NCBI GenBank assembly: GCA_013397795.1
Contig: VZTJ01003817.1
Span: 186,001-250,000 of the forward strand
DNA length: 64,000 bases
Origin: Orthonyx spaldingii
Lineage: Eukaryota; Chordata; Aves; Passeriformes; Orthonychidae
Direction: 5' to 3'
The stretch's first letter is position 1. Each line of letters starts with the position of its first letter. Below are positions 25,066-37,300 of the stretch, in pieces. The notes beneath the pieces are model-generated. The model was given only the letters and a program-made list of their open reading frames with translations, was not told the DNA's origin and did not search any database. Position numbers and translations under genes: made by a program.

Positions 25066-26450
25066 CCACCACTGTAAAATGTCTGTAACATATCCACAGA
25101 TATCCACAATACATTCATTTGGTCCAAGACTTGGGGCTCCCTCCGTTCTGGTGGTCCAGGAGATGGGAGGTGCTGTGTGGCATTCCTGGGCAACAAAGGC
25201 AGCTCAGGTCCAGTCACTGCTGCACTTACACTATTTCTTGTGAGGCTTCTCCTCCACTGATTCAGGTGGTTCCTCCTATAGTGATACCTGTAACATGCAA
25301 CTCAAACCATGGATTATAACAATTTTAAGGCGTTTCCATTACAATCTCACCCTGATCCCTTTGGGCCAGTTTATAGTGTTTAACATTGCAATAAACTCCT
25401 CTATTTGTTTTTAAACTGGCTAGCAACAAGGGACTCCTGCTGTAGTAATTTCCACAACATTCAACTCACATCTTGGGTTCCAGCAATTTAAAGGCTTTTC
25501 CATTGACATCCCAACCCCTGATTCCTTTGAACCAGACCACATTGTTTGACATTGTAGTGAACTTCTCCCTCTAGCCCTGCTCCACAGACTTGGGCTTTTC
25601 CACAGGCTGTTTCAGCTCCAACTGAAGCCTTATCTATGAGCCACAGTCTCTCCAGGGATATACCTACTGCAGGCATGGACTTATGCACAGCCACAGTCAC
25701 TCTGGAGTGCAGCAGTTCCAACGTGTCCTTCCCCACATACCACAATACCTTCAGAGATATACCTGCTTGGCGTGGCTTTACCCACAGCCACAGTCCCTTG
25801 AGAAGTAAACCTGCTCCAACATGGCCCACCCAGGGCTGCACTCCAGGGAGTCCCTATTCTTTTATAGGCTTGTCTGTGGTAACGTGCTTTAAGGTGTTCC
25901 AGCATGACCTTATATACAATCACTGATGTTTCAAGGTGCACCTGCTGCAGCATGGACTTCTCCTTGAGCCACAATCCCTTCAGAGGTACACCTGCTGTGC
26001 CACAGACATAATCACGGCCATAGATGCTTTGATGTGTGCCTCCTCTGGCTTGGACTCATCCAAGGCCACAGATGCGCCAGGATGCCTCATGGACTCATCG
26101 ATGAGTCACAATCTCTTCTATTCAAGTTCACAAAGGAGTCCCAGCCTGTCCAGCAGAGCAGCAGAGAAAAAGCAGTGATGGTCTGTCCATCTGCCAGAGC
26201 AGCCACATCGCCACTGCTGTGATCAGAATGTGCCCAGCACAACACAGTAAGGTGATCAGCAGTACAGCAGTACAGCAAGCAGCAAAGCCAAAAGCAACAA
26301 CTAACGTGGAGTAGACTCTAGATATACAGTGAGGTAAGCAAGCCCCATGGCAAGCACAGAAGTCTGTTGATTAGTAGCAAAACAGCAGTAACAGCTATAA
26401 ATTCAATATGGCACATTCCAGTATTATCTGTCATTATCTTGAAACCTTTG
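25066..26450 (-). mobile_element. Internal region of the ERVL-like element, non-coding
   Basis: This is about 1.4 kb between the two LTRs. I recognise its general look from avian LTR elements (for example TTGGTCCAAGACTTGGGG and GGTGGTTCCTCCTATAGTG on the plus strand) but cannot name the family. Frames up to about 117 codons overlap on both strands and show no retroviral domains. The right half contains a degenerate tandem minisatellite, listed separately. The region appears to be a leader-like, non-coding interior. Confidence 0.55.
25636..26075 (-). repeat. Degenerate ~48-bp tandem minisatellite inside the LTR element
   Basis: Recurring plus-strand phrases are GCCACAGTC..., CCTTCAGAG, TATACCTGCT or TACACCTGCT, and CAGCATGGACTT. 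Adjacent units near 25636-25830 are about 48-49 bp long. Later units (25900-26075) are more diverged and of irregular length. The period near a multiple of three explains why long frames stay open here on both strands. Unit boundaries are by eye and approximate. Confidence 0.6.
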
Positions 26451-26469
26451 AGCCCCACATTGGATGTGG
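26450..26469 (-). other. Degraded primer-binding site, tRNA-Lys type
   Basis: The plus strand GAGCCCCACATTGGATGTGG is the reverse complement of a lysine-tRNA primer site, with about 12 of 18 positions matching. Four of the six mismatches are transitions, as expected from decay of CpG-containing sites. Its position immediately inside the 5' LTR supports the call, although the exact LTR edge overlaps it by a few bases. Confidence 0.5.
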
Positions 26470-27059
26470 TCATGGTTCTACTCCAGACAACAACTAAGGA
26501 CCATGCAGCTGCCCTCCCTCTCCCCAGCAGTGGGATGGAGGAGAATCAGAAGAGTAAAAGTGGAAAAAACTCATGTGTTGGGATAAAAAGAGTTTAATAG
26601 GCAAAGACAAAGCTGCATACACAAGCAAAGTAAAATGAGGAATTCATTCACCACCTCATATGGGCAGGCAGGTATTCAGTCACCAGCAGAGGAGCAATGC
26701 TGCACCATGCATAACAATGACTTGGGAAGACAAATACCATCACTCCGAACGTGCCCCTCTTCCTTCTTCCCCCAGCTTTGTATGCTGGGCATAGTGCCAT
26801 ACGGTCTGGAATATCTCTTTGGTCAGTTGGGGGTCACCTGCCTCAGCTGTGTCCCATCCCAACCTTTTATGCACTCACAGCCTCCTCACTGGCAGGGTCA
26901 GGTGAGGAGCAGAAAAGTCCTTGACTCTGTGTAAGTCCTGCTCAGCAGTAATGAAAATATTTCTGTGGTAGCAAGACTGTTTTCGGTAAAAAACCAAAAC
27001 ACAGCCCCATACCAGCTACTGTGAAGAAAATTAACTCTATCCCAGCCAAAACCAGCAGA
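26467..27059 (-). mobile_element. 5' LTR of the ERVL-like element
   Basis: This LTR is about 593 bp. On the minus strand it starts at CTGGTTTTGGCTGGGATAG (27055 leftwards), followed by AGTTAATTTTCTTCACAGTA. The U3 to R region has CATACAAAG in TATA position (near 26780). ATTAAACTC near 26590 is a possible polyadenylation signal. The plus strand reads TCACTCCGAACGTGCCCC and CCATACCAGCTACTGTG, typical of an abundant avian LTR. It is diverged from the partner LTR at 24679-25065. Confidence 0.75.
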
Positions 27060-27064
27060 ACTAA

Positions 27065-27298
27065 GAAAAAGTCCTGTAGCTAAATATAGCAATTTTTCCA
27101 AAGCATAGCCATTAATGCTTCTCCCTAGAAAAAATATCTTATTAAGCTTAAAAATTCTTCATACTAGTTGCCCATATGCATGGAACATGTTTAGAAAACA
27201 AACTTTGTTTCCTGCTGTAACTGTTTATTTGTATGTGTATGTATGATCTCACATGACTGACAGTAGACTAACCAAAGTGTGGACTCTTTTTAATACTT
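27065..27298. other. Short unique spacer
   Basis: This lies between the LTR element and the AT tract. Nothing is recognised. Confidence 0.5.
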
Positions 27299-27421
27299 GC
27301 TATATATTTTTACTACATACATATAAATCTATATAAATATATATATAATATATTTATAATATATATTATATATAACAATATGNNNNNNNNNNNNNNNNNA
27401 TATACTATATATAACAATATG
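27299..27421. repeat. AT-rich low-complexity tract containing the assembly gap
   Basis: The tract is made of irregular TA/TATAA runs such as ATATATATAATATATTTATA. A near-identical string, ATAT(T/C/A)-TATATAACAATATG, occurs directly before and directly after the N run. That suggests slippage or an imperfect assembly join. Confidence 0.85.
27383..27399. other. Assembly gap (17 N)
   Basis: Seventeen undetermined bases are present. They sit inside an AT microsatellite-like tract, a usual place for sequencing or assembly failure. The true length is unknown. Confidence 0.99.
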
Positions 27422-28322
27422 AGTTGGATTTTTTGTTCTCTTTTACATACCATGTGTTTAAAATGAGCAATGATTAAAAAAAGATCATTGCAAGAAATAA
27501 AAAAAAATCTTTCTTCTTAGACTATCAATATCTTTGCTCTCAAAAGCTGTATTAATACATATGCTTTATGAAAAGCAGAATAAAAATGGTACTAGAGTTG
27601 AATCCAAGAGACATACACATTTTTCCCCAAGAGTCTAGTTTCCATATCTAACAAAATGCAAACCACAGCAGAAACCTCAATTTTAACTTTCCGGCATTTT
27701 ATGTAATAATCCAGACATGGGCCAAATATCTGCCAAATATGTTATTCCAGCTGGCAACATTTTTCATTTTCCTGCAAAGGTACATGGCAATAGCAAACCA
27801 TTCAGTAGGCATTCATGTCTACATTACTTTTTAAAAATATTATTAACATAAGCTCTCTGTAACTTTTTCAGTAGAATTTGGTTGGTGTAATCCAGGATTA
27901 TTTTCTTAATTTTTGTGATCTGTGAGACATATGAATTTTTCACAAAGGAAAGCAAATATATATGAAACTAGAACCCAAAAGAGAATTATGATCCTACTTT
28001 CAAACTGTTTTCATTTTGCATCTCTTTTAGCAGCAGCAGTGATGATTACATTTTATTGCAGAAACAAAATGGCAAGTGGGCAGTTTGATAAAGAAGAAAA
28101 CCAAAGGCAAGTTACAAAACTACTTGGAAATTCAGATTCTTCTGAACTTCTACAACAGCAAGTTATAATTGTCCACTAAAGAGTAGAAAAACAAAGCAAC
28201 CCATTGAACACCTTTCAAAGTACATGATAGAAAAGAAGAAATCTGAACAGGTAGAGACAAGAAACAAAATTGCTGTGTGTTTGTTCCTAAAAATTCCAAC
28301 ATCTTCACAAGTAAGGCAAAAG
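27422..28322. other. Unique AT-rich stretch, nothing recognised
   Basis: No repeat family or gene is seen. An 85-codon frame at 27922-28179 has no recognisable motif. Confidence 0.5.
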
Positions 28323-28348
28323 AAAAAAAAAAAAAAGAGAGAGAGAGA
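28323..28348. repeat. A-tract followed by (GA)n
   Basis: Fourteen A residues are followed by about six GA units. This is simple sequence with no flanking signs of a retroposed gene. Confidence 0.9.
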
Positions 28349-31300
28349 AAATTTTATCGCCCTGTAGCTGAGATACAGCATCTCCTATAACCAAAATGCC
28401 CATGAGCAAAACTGTCCCATGATGAGCTCAGACCACAGCAAGGTCATATCTGAGGTGACAAAACTCAGATAACGAAATGGTTTTGAATAGGTCAATGTAG
28501 CAGAAAGAACATTGTATCTCAGATGAACCGCAGTAAATGGGACAGATCCCAGAACGAACTGGGGTCATGTTTCTAAATGTAACCAGATAATGTACCAAGC
28601 AGTGTTAATGGAAAGGCATGGCTCTTTTTGCCCTGTGGGTTAACTACAATAACTTTTACCACTTAGATCAGTGATACCTTGATGCTGTAATTACTCACTG
28701 CATGTGTCGGTCGATATTTGCAATGTGCTTATTTACTGCCCACTTTCCGGTTGGAAAGCTGCTGTGGAAACTTCAGATGGCTTGTCGTGTTGAAAATAAC
28801 TGCATGTAATTTTTTCTTTTGCTATTTTAGAGGAGCAAGCAATTTTTCAGCTTTGCTATGTCTCTACAGCTGTCTGAGCCTGCCGAATCATGAACATAGA
28901 GAAACTATATATGAATTTTGCTGAAACTTAATAATTACTCTACTGTTAAATATGCAGCATGAACAGATTCAGAGGTGGATCAGGGCAGTGGGGGAAGGGT
29001 TGGGAAAATAAACTCTAAGTTTTCTTTACCTCAGAGTATAAAACTGTTCATTACATGAATGGAAGTGTTCTGGAAAAAGAAATTCTGGCCATTTGCTCTG
29101 GGTATCTTTGCCATGCATAAAACTAGAGATCAAGAAGCTCACTGTCTTTAAACTTCTATTCAATACCATGTGACCCCCAAGCAAGGTAGACGAGCAAAAT
29201 TATATCCAGCCATCAATGTGTCCTCTCCTTTTTGGAGATTCAGAGGACATGGAAGAGTTTACAATACTGAATAATAATATCCTGTTGTTTTTGCTTCATT
29301 CATGCGACAGGAACACTGTGTGCATGTACGTTTCTCTTGCAGTCTAATGAGTAAAAATTTTGGGGTATCATTTTGCACCATATTTTCACAGGACTTCTTT
29401 TAGGGAAGTTATAGAAACTTCTGTCTCAATTTCTAGGATCCTAAATACTAGAAATAAAAAATTGCCAACTCATCACTTTAATAGATTTTAAATTGCTAAG
29501 AAGGGATGTATCAGAATGTGAAACATTTTGGTCTCTTCAACTGCTTTAATTTATGGTAAAAGCAGTCAGTGTGTACCAGCTAACAAAAACTACCAATTTG
29601 CTTCACAATCATAGTGTTTCTGAACTCAGATTTCAAGACTTGACATCCAGAAGCATTTCTCATTTCCTGTTACAGATTTTGTCAAATAAGACTAAAATGG
29701 GAATGTCTTTCACACAAGAACATCATTTCTCTTGATATGAAATCCTTTTGTTTCTGTTTATTCTTAATTTTTAACATGTATGTAAAGCAATTATAGTTAC
29801 ACCTAAAGGGATGATTTGACTACAGTTTCAAGAGGAAGTATCAATAATTTTTTTGAAGTTATAAAAGTTCTACCTTATACATTTGAAATAGCGAGCAATC
29901 CTTCTTACTCTTAAAAGAGTTAATAGTTTTCTGTTGCATTTAAATTTTTCAAAGCTTATATCCAACATATTTCACACTCTGAGAACAACAGATTGATAAA
30001 GCACTAATAAGTAGTTTATTAAGGAATAATATTCGTGGACAACATAAAGGATCTTGCAGGTATTACAGAAAACTCTTCCAATAAAATGTTGTCAACCTGT
30101 CACTATAATGAGTTTAAAATAGCTGACATTGTAATATGACCTGCCATAATAGTTCTATTCCAAACAAATGGCTAAAGTAATAAAGATTGAAAATGGAGTA
30201 GTTGCCCAATCTCCTCAAATAATTTTTTTTTTTTTCGCATTGGATGACATTTTGAAAAATGTTTGCATTTTGGAACTAAAATTATTTGTCTTGCCTGTAG
30301 CCAGCAGAGCTGGCCCAGAGCTGGTGGGCAAAAGGGGCACTCAGGAAATTATCTCATGGTAATCATACTGCAACATTGATGCAGAGGGAACTTGTAGTCC
30401 AATAAAAACAAATAATACTTTACTTTTATGCATATTTAAACTGTGTGCAATTTGCTGTTTTACAAAGAGACTTAGCAGATTCTCATAAACAAACCAGAGA
30501 CGAGTAACAACACATTGCCTATGTGTCTCTTTTAGCTGAATTTAGTGTATGACAGAGATGCAAATCTCACTGTTCTTCACAAGCAAGGAGCTGTGACAAG
30601 GGCGCTGTAACCTGACAGCTAAGCTGAAGGGACACAAGGAACTATTACAACTGCAAGCTATCTGAATCATGAATGAAATTACAATCAGCTCTTGGGAAAA
30701 TTGTTGACAAAACCTCTGCATCAGACATGCTAACTCATTAAAATCAAAATCATTGGTCTTAACAAGGCTTTGTGAGAAAATTGCTTAGATCCAGGATGGA
30801 TTCCCTCACTAAAACAAGAGAAAGAAGTCAGAAAAACCCATAACCCAATGGTTAATAAGACAGCTCAGAGACCAGATGAGCCTAGATTTCAATGGTGGGT
30901 GATCACATGGAAACGGCATAAAACAGTCTAAAGCTTTGAATCAACTTTATCAACTTTTATCTGTTTTTTTCCAAAACATTGAAACAAGATATTTTCACAG
31001 CATTAAAAGATCTCTCATTATAATGAAAGAAAAAGAAATTCTATTATTTGAATGACAAAGACATTTTCTTTTGGAAAAGTGGAAATGGAATTCTGTTCCA
31101 GTTAGCCATAAGGAATTTGTGGATTTAAAATGTATTAATGAAATAAGTAGAAGGTATAATCAAATATGATTCTGTCTTAGGATTTTTTTCAATGTGTTAA
31201 AAGGCAGAACATTGTCTTTGTGTCCTTACCTAGAATGAACATATATGACGGCACAGTTCATCATCCTAAAGTTCTAGAAATACTAAGGAATAATATGTCT

Positions 31301-34300
31301 GTGTGACTTCTTTATATAATTTCTGCAAGTTATGATGTATTTTGTTAAAGACAGATGCTGAGAGGAAGAGCGGAAAGATTGCCTCTATTCTCATTCTTAA
31401 AATTTCTTCTGGATAAAAAGCCTTGCAAAACACTGGGGGGGAAAAGTGCTCCTCCTATGAATAACTGTAAAAGCCCAAAGTAATGCAAATTACCCACTGG
31501 AAAACACAGCTGGTTTCTCCTGAACAAAACCTAGAAACTTGTGAGGAGCAGAGGTCTGTCTTCCAGTGGATGGATTTTCTAGCCTCAGATATGGCCATAA
31601 GAATATTTTCCAAAGTGTTCAGGAGACTGAGCAGAGCTTTTCACACCCACAGAATCACCATGCATTGCATGGCAAGGAAGTGAGCTTGGGAAAAAGTTCT
31701 AATGATGCAAAGGGAGGGGAAGCTTAAGGAGTAGAAAGCCTTTAGTGGGTATTTAAAGAAAAAGTGCACAGATCATCAAATCAGTTTTGAATCATAATTT
31801 TTAATTCTATGACTAACTAATACACTTAAGGAAATCTCTATCCCCTATACAAGTGCTTATCAGGCTTTTCTCATATTTGATCAAGTGATTAACATAACTC
31901 TTTTGATTGAGAGCAATTAAATATCTATTGCTCTAGTAATTGATAGCTAGATAGAAAGATTGTTCTACCTCTCAATTACTTTAATAAAAGACTAGATTTA
32001 CCCTTGCAAATCTTACTCCTCTCTCATTATTAGTTGTTTTACCTTCTTGGTGAAACATTCCCTTTTCACGGTGTTCCCCTATACACCAGTGTGCCTCCCA
32101 CCTACCTCATGGTATTATGAGTCCTGAGACCCAGAGAGCAAATATTGCAGAGTTTTTCCGCAGAAGATGTCCTTGTCCTGATAAGTAATCCAGGTGCTAA
32201 GGAGAAACACTTTCTGTTTATCATATCATCTATTTTTGTGTCATCCAGGCAATCACCTACCATTGAACTAACTCTGATTTCATCTCTTTACATGTAACAC
32301 AAACAAACCTTCTAAAGTTAGGGTGCAGTTCTGTGAGAACATTGTTCAGTGAAGATGAAGAATTATGTGGCTCATTTTGGCAAACTTCACCCCCTGAACT
32401 GACAGCAGTAGATCCTGGTAGACACTGTGAATTTCAAACATGTGAGCGAGATCAACAAGTCTTCACCATTTCTCAGGACTTACTGAAAGCATTTAGTAGT
32501 AGCTCAACTGTTTCAACACTTTCACATTCAAAAGAGGCAGAGTTTTTACATGGCTGAGCATCCACAAATCCTTCTCTGAATATGGTAGATAATTTTTGTG
32601 TAACAGTATTAAATCTTTCTTATCCTTAAATAGTGTACACTGTATAGCATTCAATTTTCTGTATCTGTCTTTAGAAAAAATTCTGATATGAAATTATTCC
32701 ATATTGAAAATCTGTTTGCCCTGATGCTATCAATGCATTGCATAACCTTGAAAATATCTCCCATCAGTGCCATAGTATAGTGTTTATTTGCACATTAAAA
32801 ATCTGTTTTACAGTTTTATCCTATGTACATACCACACATAAATAGAATATTCATTTAAATGTCACCAGACATATGGCTAAGACAGCAAATGTGCCAAAAG
32901 AGATAGTGAAAATGACATTATGATTACTTTAAAACAGCATCATCAACTGGCATTACTATGGCTAGAAATGAATCATACAAGAAAATAAAGTTATAATAAA
33001 ATTCACAATCATTATAAATCAAATTATATTGTCTTCTGTGGAAGTTGCTCTATTATTTGCTGTGCTCAATGAAGAAACTTAGTTAATGATGTGAAATCTA
33101 GAAGTAAATACAGAGTTTATTTACATTCCATGATTAAAATAGATTAAAGCTCAGAAATGGCTATGTCCACCAGTTCTCTGCTATCTATACTTTTCTGCTC
33201 TTCAAGATGCATCCTCTTTCTCACCAAAATCTATTGCAATATTTTCCACTTTTCTATCACATACAAAATGCTCCCATGGTCTTCTAATTAGGTGAATTAG
33301 AAGGAATACTGCCCCAAGGCACATTTGTGCCATCTGGTGCTGAGTCATTGCACTACACTCTTTTCCTCAAAGTGAGTCAGAAATACCTCTTCTGTCTCTT
33401 CTAGTGAACCAATACCAAATTTCATGCTTCTGGAGTTACCCTGTTGACTGCTATTCACACCCTTTTTTCTGTCTTCCTGCTCATTGCCTCCCCTGCGTGT
33501 CCAGGTCACTCCACGCCACTCAGCACAGACGTTCTCTCCAGGCAGGATTGCTGTACTGTCACTATGGGAGCAGACTGAGCAGGGTCACCACGTGTCAATT
33601 GCATCTCCAGTACCTCCTGGCAAAGGGTTTTGAAGAAGGAGTGAAAAGGAAAACCAGGCAGCTCCTCCAATGAGGATGTCTGGTGACTGGGAAAGGAGTA
33701 ATATTGAGGCAGGTGGACTGGAGGATGCAGTGTTGCAAAGGGAAGGTCTGGGGTAAAAAAAAAAAAAAAGAAAAGAAAAGAGGGAGGAGTATCAGGGAGA
33801 ATAGAAGGACAGGGAAAATAAAAACATAAGAATGAAATACTAAGACCAAAAAAACCAGAAGAACTCATTCCCTGATGGGAAAATATTGTCTGTGATTTCA
33901 TGTCACATCAAATGTAGATATTATTCCAGAATGCAAGAACCAATGACAAAATGTATTCTATAGTATGCCACCTCTTTGTGCTTCTGTCATTTCAGACAAC
34001 TAGCCTGTAGGAATAGATAGCTGCACATATTTCCTTCTCTGCTTCTCTGCTTGACAACACAGCCTTAAGAAGAGGGATGATCCTTTCTGGTTCCTCAAGA
34101 TCAAAATTTTCATCTCCCTTCACAAAAGAGTGCAGTGGCCACAAGCAGCAACTGTGTTTTTCTTTCTATTACCCCCATTTGACTTTCTGGATTATCCACA
34201 GTATCTGGTAGGGCAACAGCATAGCTCAGATCCTGGGTACACATCTGGTCTCCTGCAGAGGAACTTCTGTCCTACTCCTGTCCACCCTGTCAGACACTCA

Positions 34301-37300
34301 CTCCAGCAGATCTTTAAAGGTATCTGTTGGTATAGGATATTCAGACAGCATTAATTCTTAGAATTTTGAATGTTTGTGTTTATTCTGTGTGTTTTAATAC
34401 TGTGTAAATCAAACTGAATTCCAGATTATTAAGGACATAAAGATGCAATATCCCTTTCCAGTACAGCAGTTAATCAGGCTAAGAGACAATCTTATGCATA
34501 ATCTCTGTATTACTGATAAAATATTGACACAAATGGATGGCATTACAAAATGGTCTAATCCTTTAAGAGGCTGAGTGCCCTGAGAGATGCACAGCAAACT
34601 CCACTCCAAATGAAATTAGTGAGCTTCTGAGACCCAGCACTTCCAAGGACCAAATTCTTTAACGATGCTAGAAATGCTTTCCACAAAAATAATAATAAAA
34701 AAACTCTAACAACCAACACTTCTCATTGTGCCAATGCAAATGAGTAACAGATTGGCAGCAGTGCACACATAGAAGTGTGTGAGGCAACACAGGATAAGGG
34801 GTGTAATTAAGGATAAAGTGCTGTAGAGAAACCAAGGGCTGCCCTGTAAATTACTTACTCTGTGGCCAGTCTTCTGAAATTAGCAGTACTACCCATGGGA
34901 ATGAATATTCACTAGTTCATCTGAAGCTGAGGCTGTATGAGACATTCTTTTCTAGGAGACTATACTCTAATGATTTTTCCTGAATCATTTCCAGTGTCAA
35001 GCTTCTATCCATGTTGCGCCAGTATATATATTTGTATGGCTCCATAGTCACTTGGGTTAACAAATACATCTCTTTAGGGTGAGCAGAGAACCAAACATTT
35101 TATTCAGGGTTAGATTCAGGGCCCTGGAACACCTCTTGTCTCTGTTCATTGTGTGAACCAGCTGTTTTGCCACCCGGAGAGGGAATGGGAAGGATTGAAG
35201 TAGTAGGTTCTACAATTTTACAGTCAGCTTCAGATACATTTGTAGACAAATGCCAAAAATCCAGTGTCCACTTTTCCTCTTCTTGCACTGCCAAGCATAC
35301 ATCCCACTTCCACCTTTCAGAGAACAGCTCCTTCTAGGGGTATGGTTAGATTTAAAATAGGGACAGGAGACTAGCCAGGATCAGTGTTTTGGCAGGAATC
35401 GAAAACACCTGGGAAAATGGAGAAAGGAATGGAGTTGAGGAATGCCCAAGCTGGCCATAGCAGTATGGATGCTCAATGTAAAACCACTGACACTGTATGG
35501 CTTTACAGCTTGACTCTAAATTATTCCTGTGCATTCATCTATAGCACAAAAGTTGTTGGAATAGATTTTTGTCAAGGAACGTCTCTTTCAGGAAATTAAA
35601 GTGAAATTGCATTCTTCTACCTCAATTTCTCCTAAGGGGTTGCTGTAAAAAATTCAAATTGTAATTAACAAAACATCAGGAAACACATCTCCAGGTTTTG
35701 GCAATATGTGTTCCACAGCTGTGGAATAATAAATTGCTCACACTACTAACTGCAATGTTTGATCCTTAAAATGGTGTTTATTACCAGGAGTTAATGTGTA
35801 CAAAATACTGACTCTGTCACATAACACAGGTGTGAAACACACCGTCCCAGGGCAATACATAGCTCAGAAGTCTAGGAAAAGATTCAGAAACTGATGAGAC
35901 ATTTCTCAGAGCATATTATCAGTAACTTACAATTGCTAAGAGGCAAAAGGACTTTCTAGAATAATTTTAAGTCTGAAAACCAAAACTAACAGTAGTACAT
36001 CAGTCAGCAATGACTGGTGCAAAAAACATTTTAAGATTTCTAACCCTGAAGCTCTTGCTCATGGTAGCTTAGTCTTAGAACTATCTTGGATTAAGAAATA
36101 GACCTTATGGCACATCCTTAGGTCATTACATGCAGCATACTTTAGATTACAATGATTAGTGAACTCCAGATTCTAAAAATTCTTCAAGTCAAACACACTG
36201 CCTTTTGATAATTCTTTATCTTACAAAGACAGCTCAAGGCTCAGTGCTTCCATTGGATAAAAATGTAACCCTTTGGCCTGAAAAAAACCAGCTGTTGCTC
36301 AGATAAGTATGTCCTGTGTACAATGATAGTCTTTTGTTGTTACTGCTGATAAGGAGGCAGTGCCCTAGAGGATAAGCAAAGCATTGGAGAGCAAATTTCT
36401 GTTAAGGAAAAAACCCCAACACACAAAAACCCAAAAACTTTTCTTCTGAGCACTTTATTCTGCAGTTGTTCAAATCAGATGCTCCTGCATCTTACCCTGA
36501 GGCATCTGGTGCTGGCTACTCTCAGGGATTGGGCACTGACTTACAGCAACTCTCAAAGTACTAATAGAATCTCAAAAATTAGTGTTTCATGTATGATATA
36601 ACCTTAGGGACTATTTTAAACATTCAAGCATATCTGTAGTTTCTACACCATCTGTTATATAAAAGAGGAAAAACCTGAGAGACTTCTACCTCTTTACGGA
36701 TGCAACAAGAGACTTCTGAAGGTCCTATTACCCTTAATGCCTTCTCAGAGTTTCTCATAGCTTTGGTGGGATGACCTAAACTTCAAGGGCAAATTCCATA
36801 TCCTAAATTGTCTCATAAGTCTCCTATTATTGCCACAAATACAATCTCCAGTTTAATTATTTCAATATTATATGATAATTCTCTCAAAAGACTGCATTAA
36901 AAAAAAAGCCAAGAAAACAGCAGAAGAAAAATCAAAACCATTGTTCTTTGTACTACAAGTTATAAGTATGTCTCCAAAGTGAAGACCTTTACTTTTTTGG
37001 GTACAGTAGAGGTGAGAACAGAAAATAGGAGATTTCAAGACAATCACAACCCCCACCTGTCCAGCTGGTGTGTAAAGCTCACATCAGGACTTGTCCTCTC
37101 AGCATCTGAACATAATGAAAAATATGCTAAGGAGCCAAAATACTGGATTAAAATGTTCCAGGGCCTGAATTTATATGCTTTCCATTCCTTTAGTTTGTCA
37201 TCACATTACCTAAAATTAGATTGAACTCCAACTGGTTTTGTTTTTCCCCTCTTCTTCAGTCCATAATTAGGAGATAAGTCTTACTAGGATAAAGGTTTGT

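Larger units (their letters stand above)
24674..27064 (-). mobile_element. Internally deleted ERVL-like LTR element with mismatched LTRs
   Basis: The element spans 24679-27059 in minus orientation and is flanked by ACTAA on both sides (24674-24678 and 27060-27064). A 5-bp duplication fits ERVL-type integration. The right end reads CTATCCCAGCCAAAACCAG on the plus strand, the reverse complement of a common avian LTR start; its terminal CA is mutated. Internal sequence (about 25066-26450) contains no gag, protease, polymerase or envelope motif that I recognise, so this is a non-autonomous or heavily deleted copy. The two LTRs resemble each other only in about 100 bp near their 3' ends and otherwise look like different subfamilies. 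Confidence 0.75.

Noticed and set aside
25488..25974. Overlapping 96-117 codon frames on both strands in the 25.5-26.0 kb region
   Set aside because: They fall in a tandem repeat with a period near a multiple of three, which keeps frames open on both strands without coding.
33506..33901. 131-codon minus-strand frame with a hydrophobic phenylalanine run
   Set aside because: The run comes from the poly-A/AAAAG tract at 33755-33780. No signal peptide or membrane protein family is recognisable.
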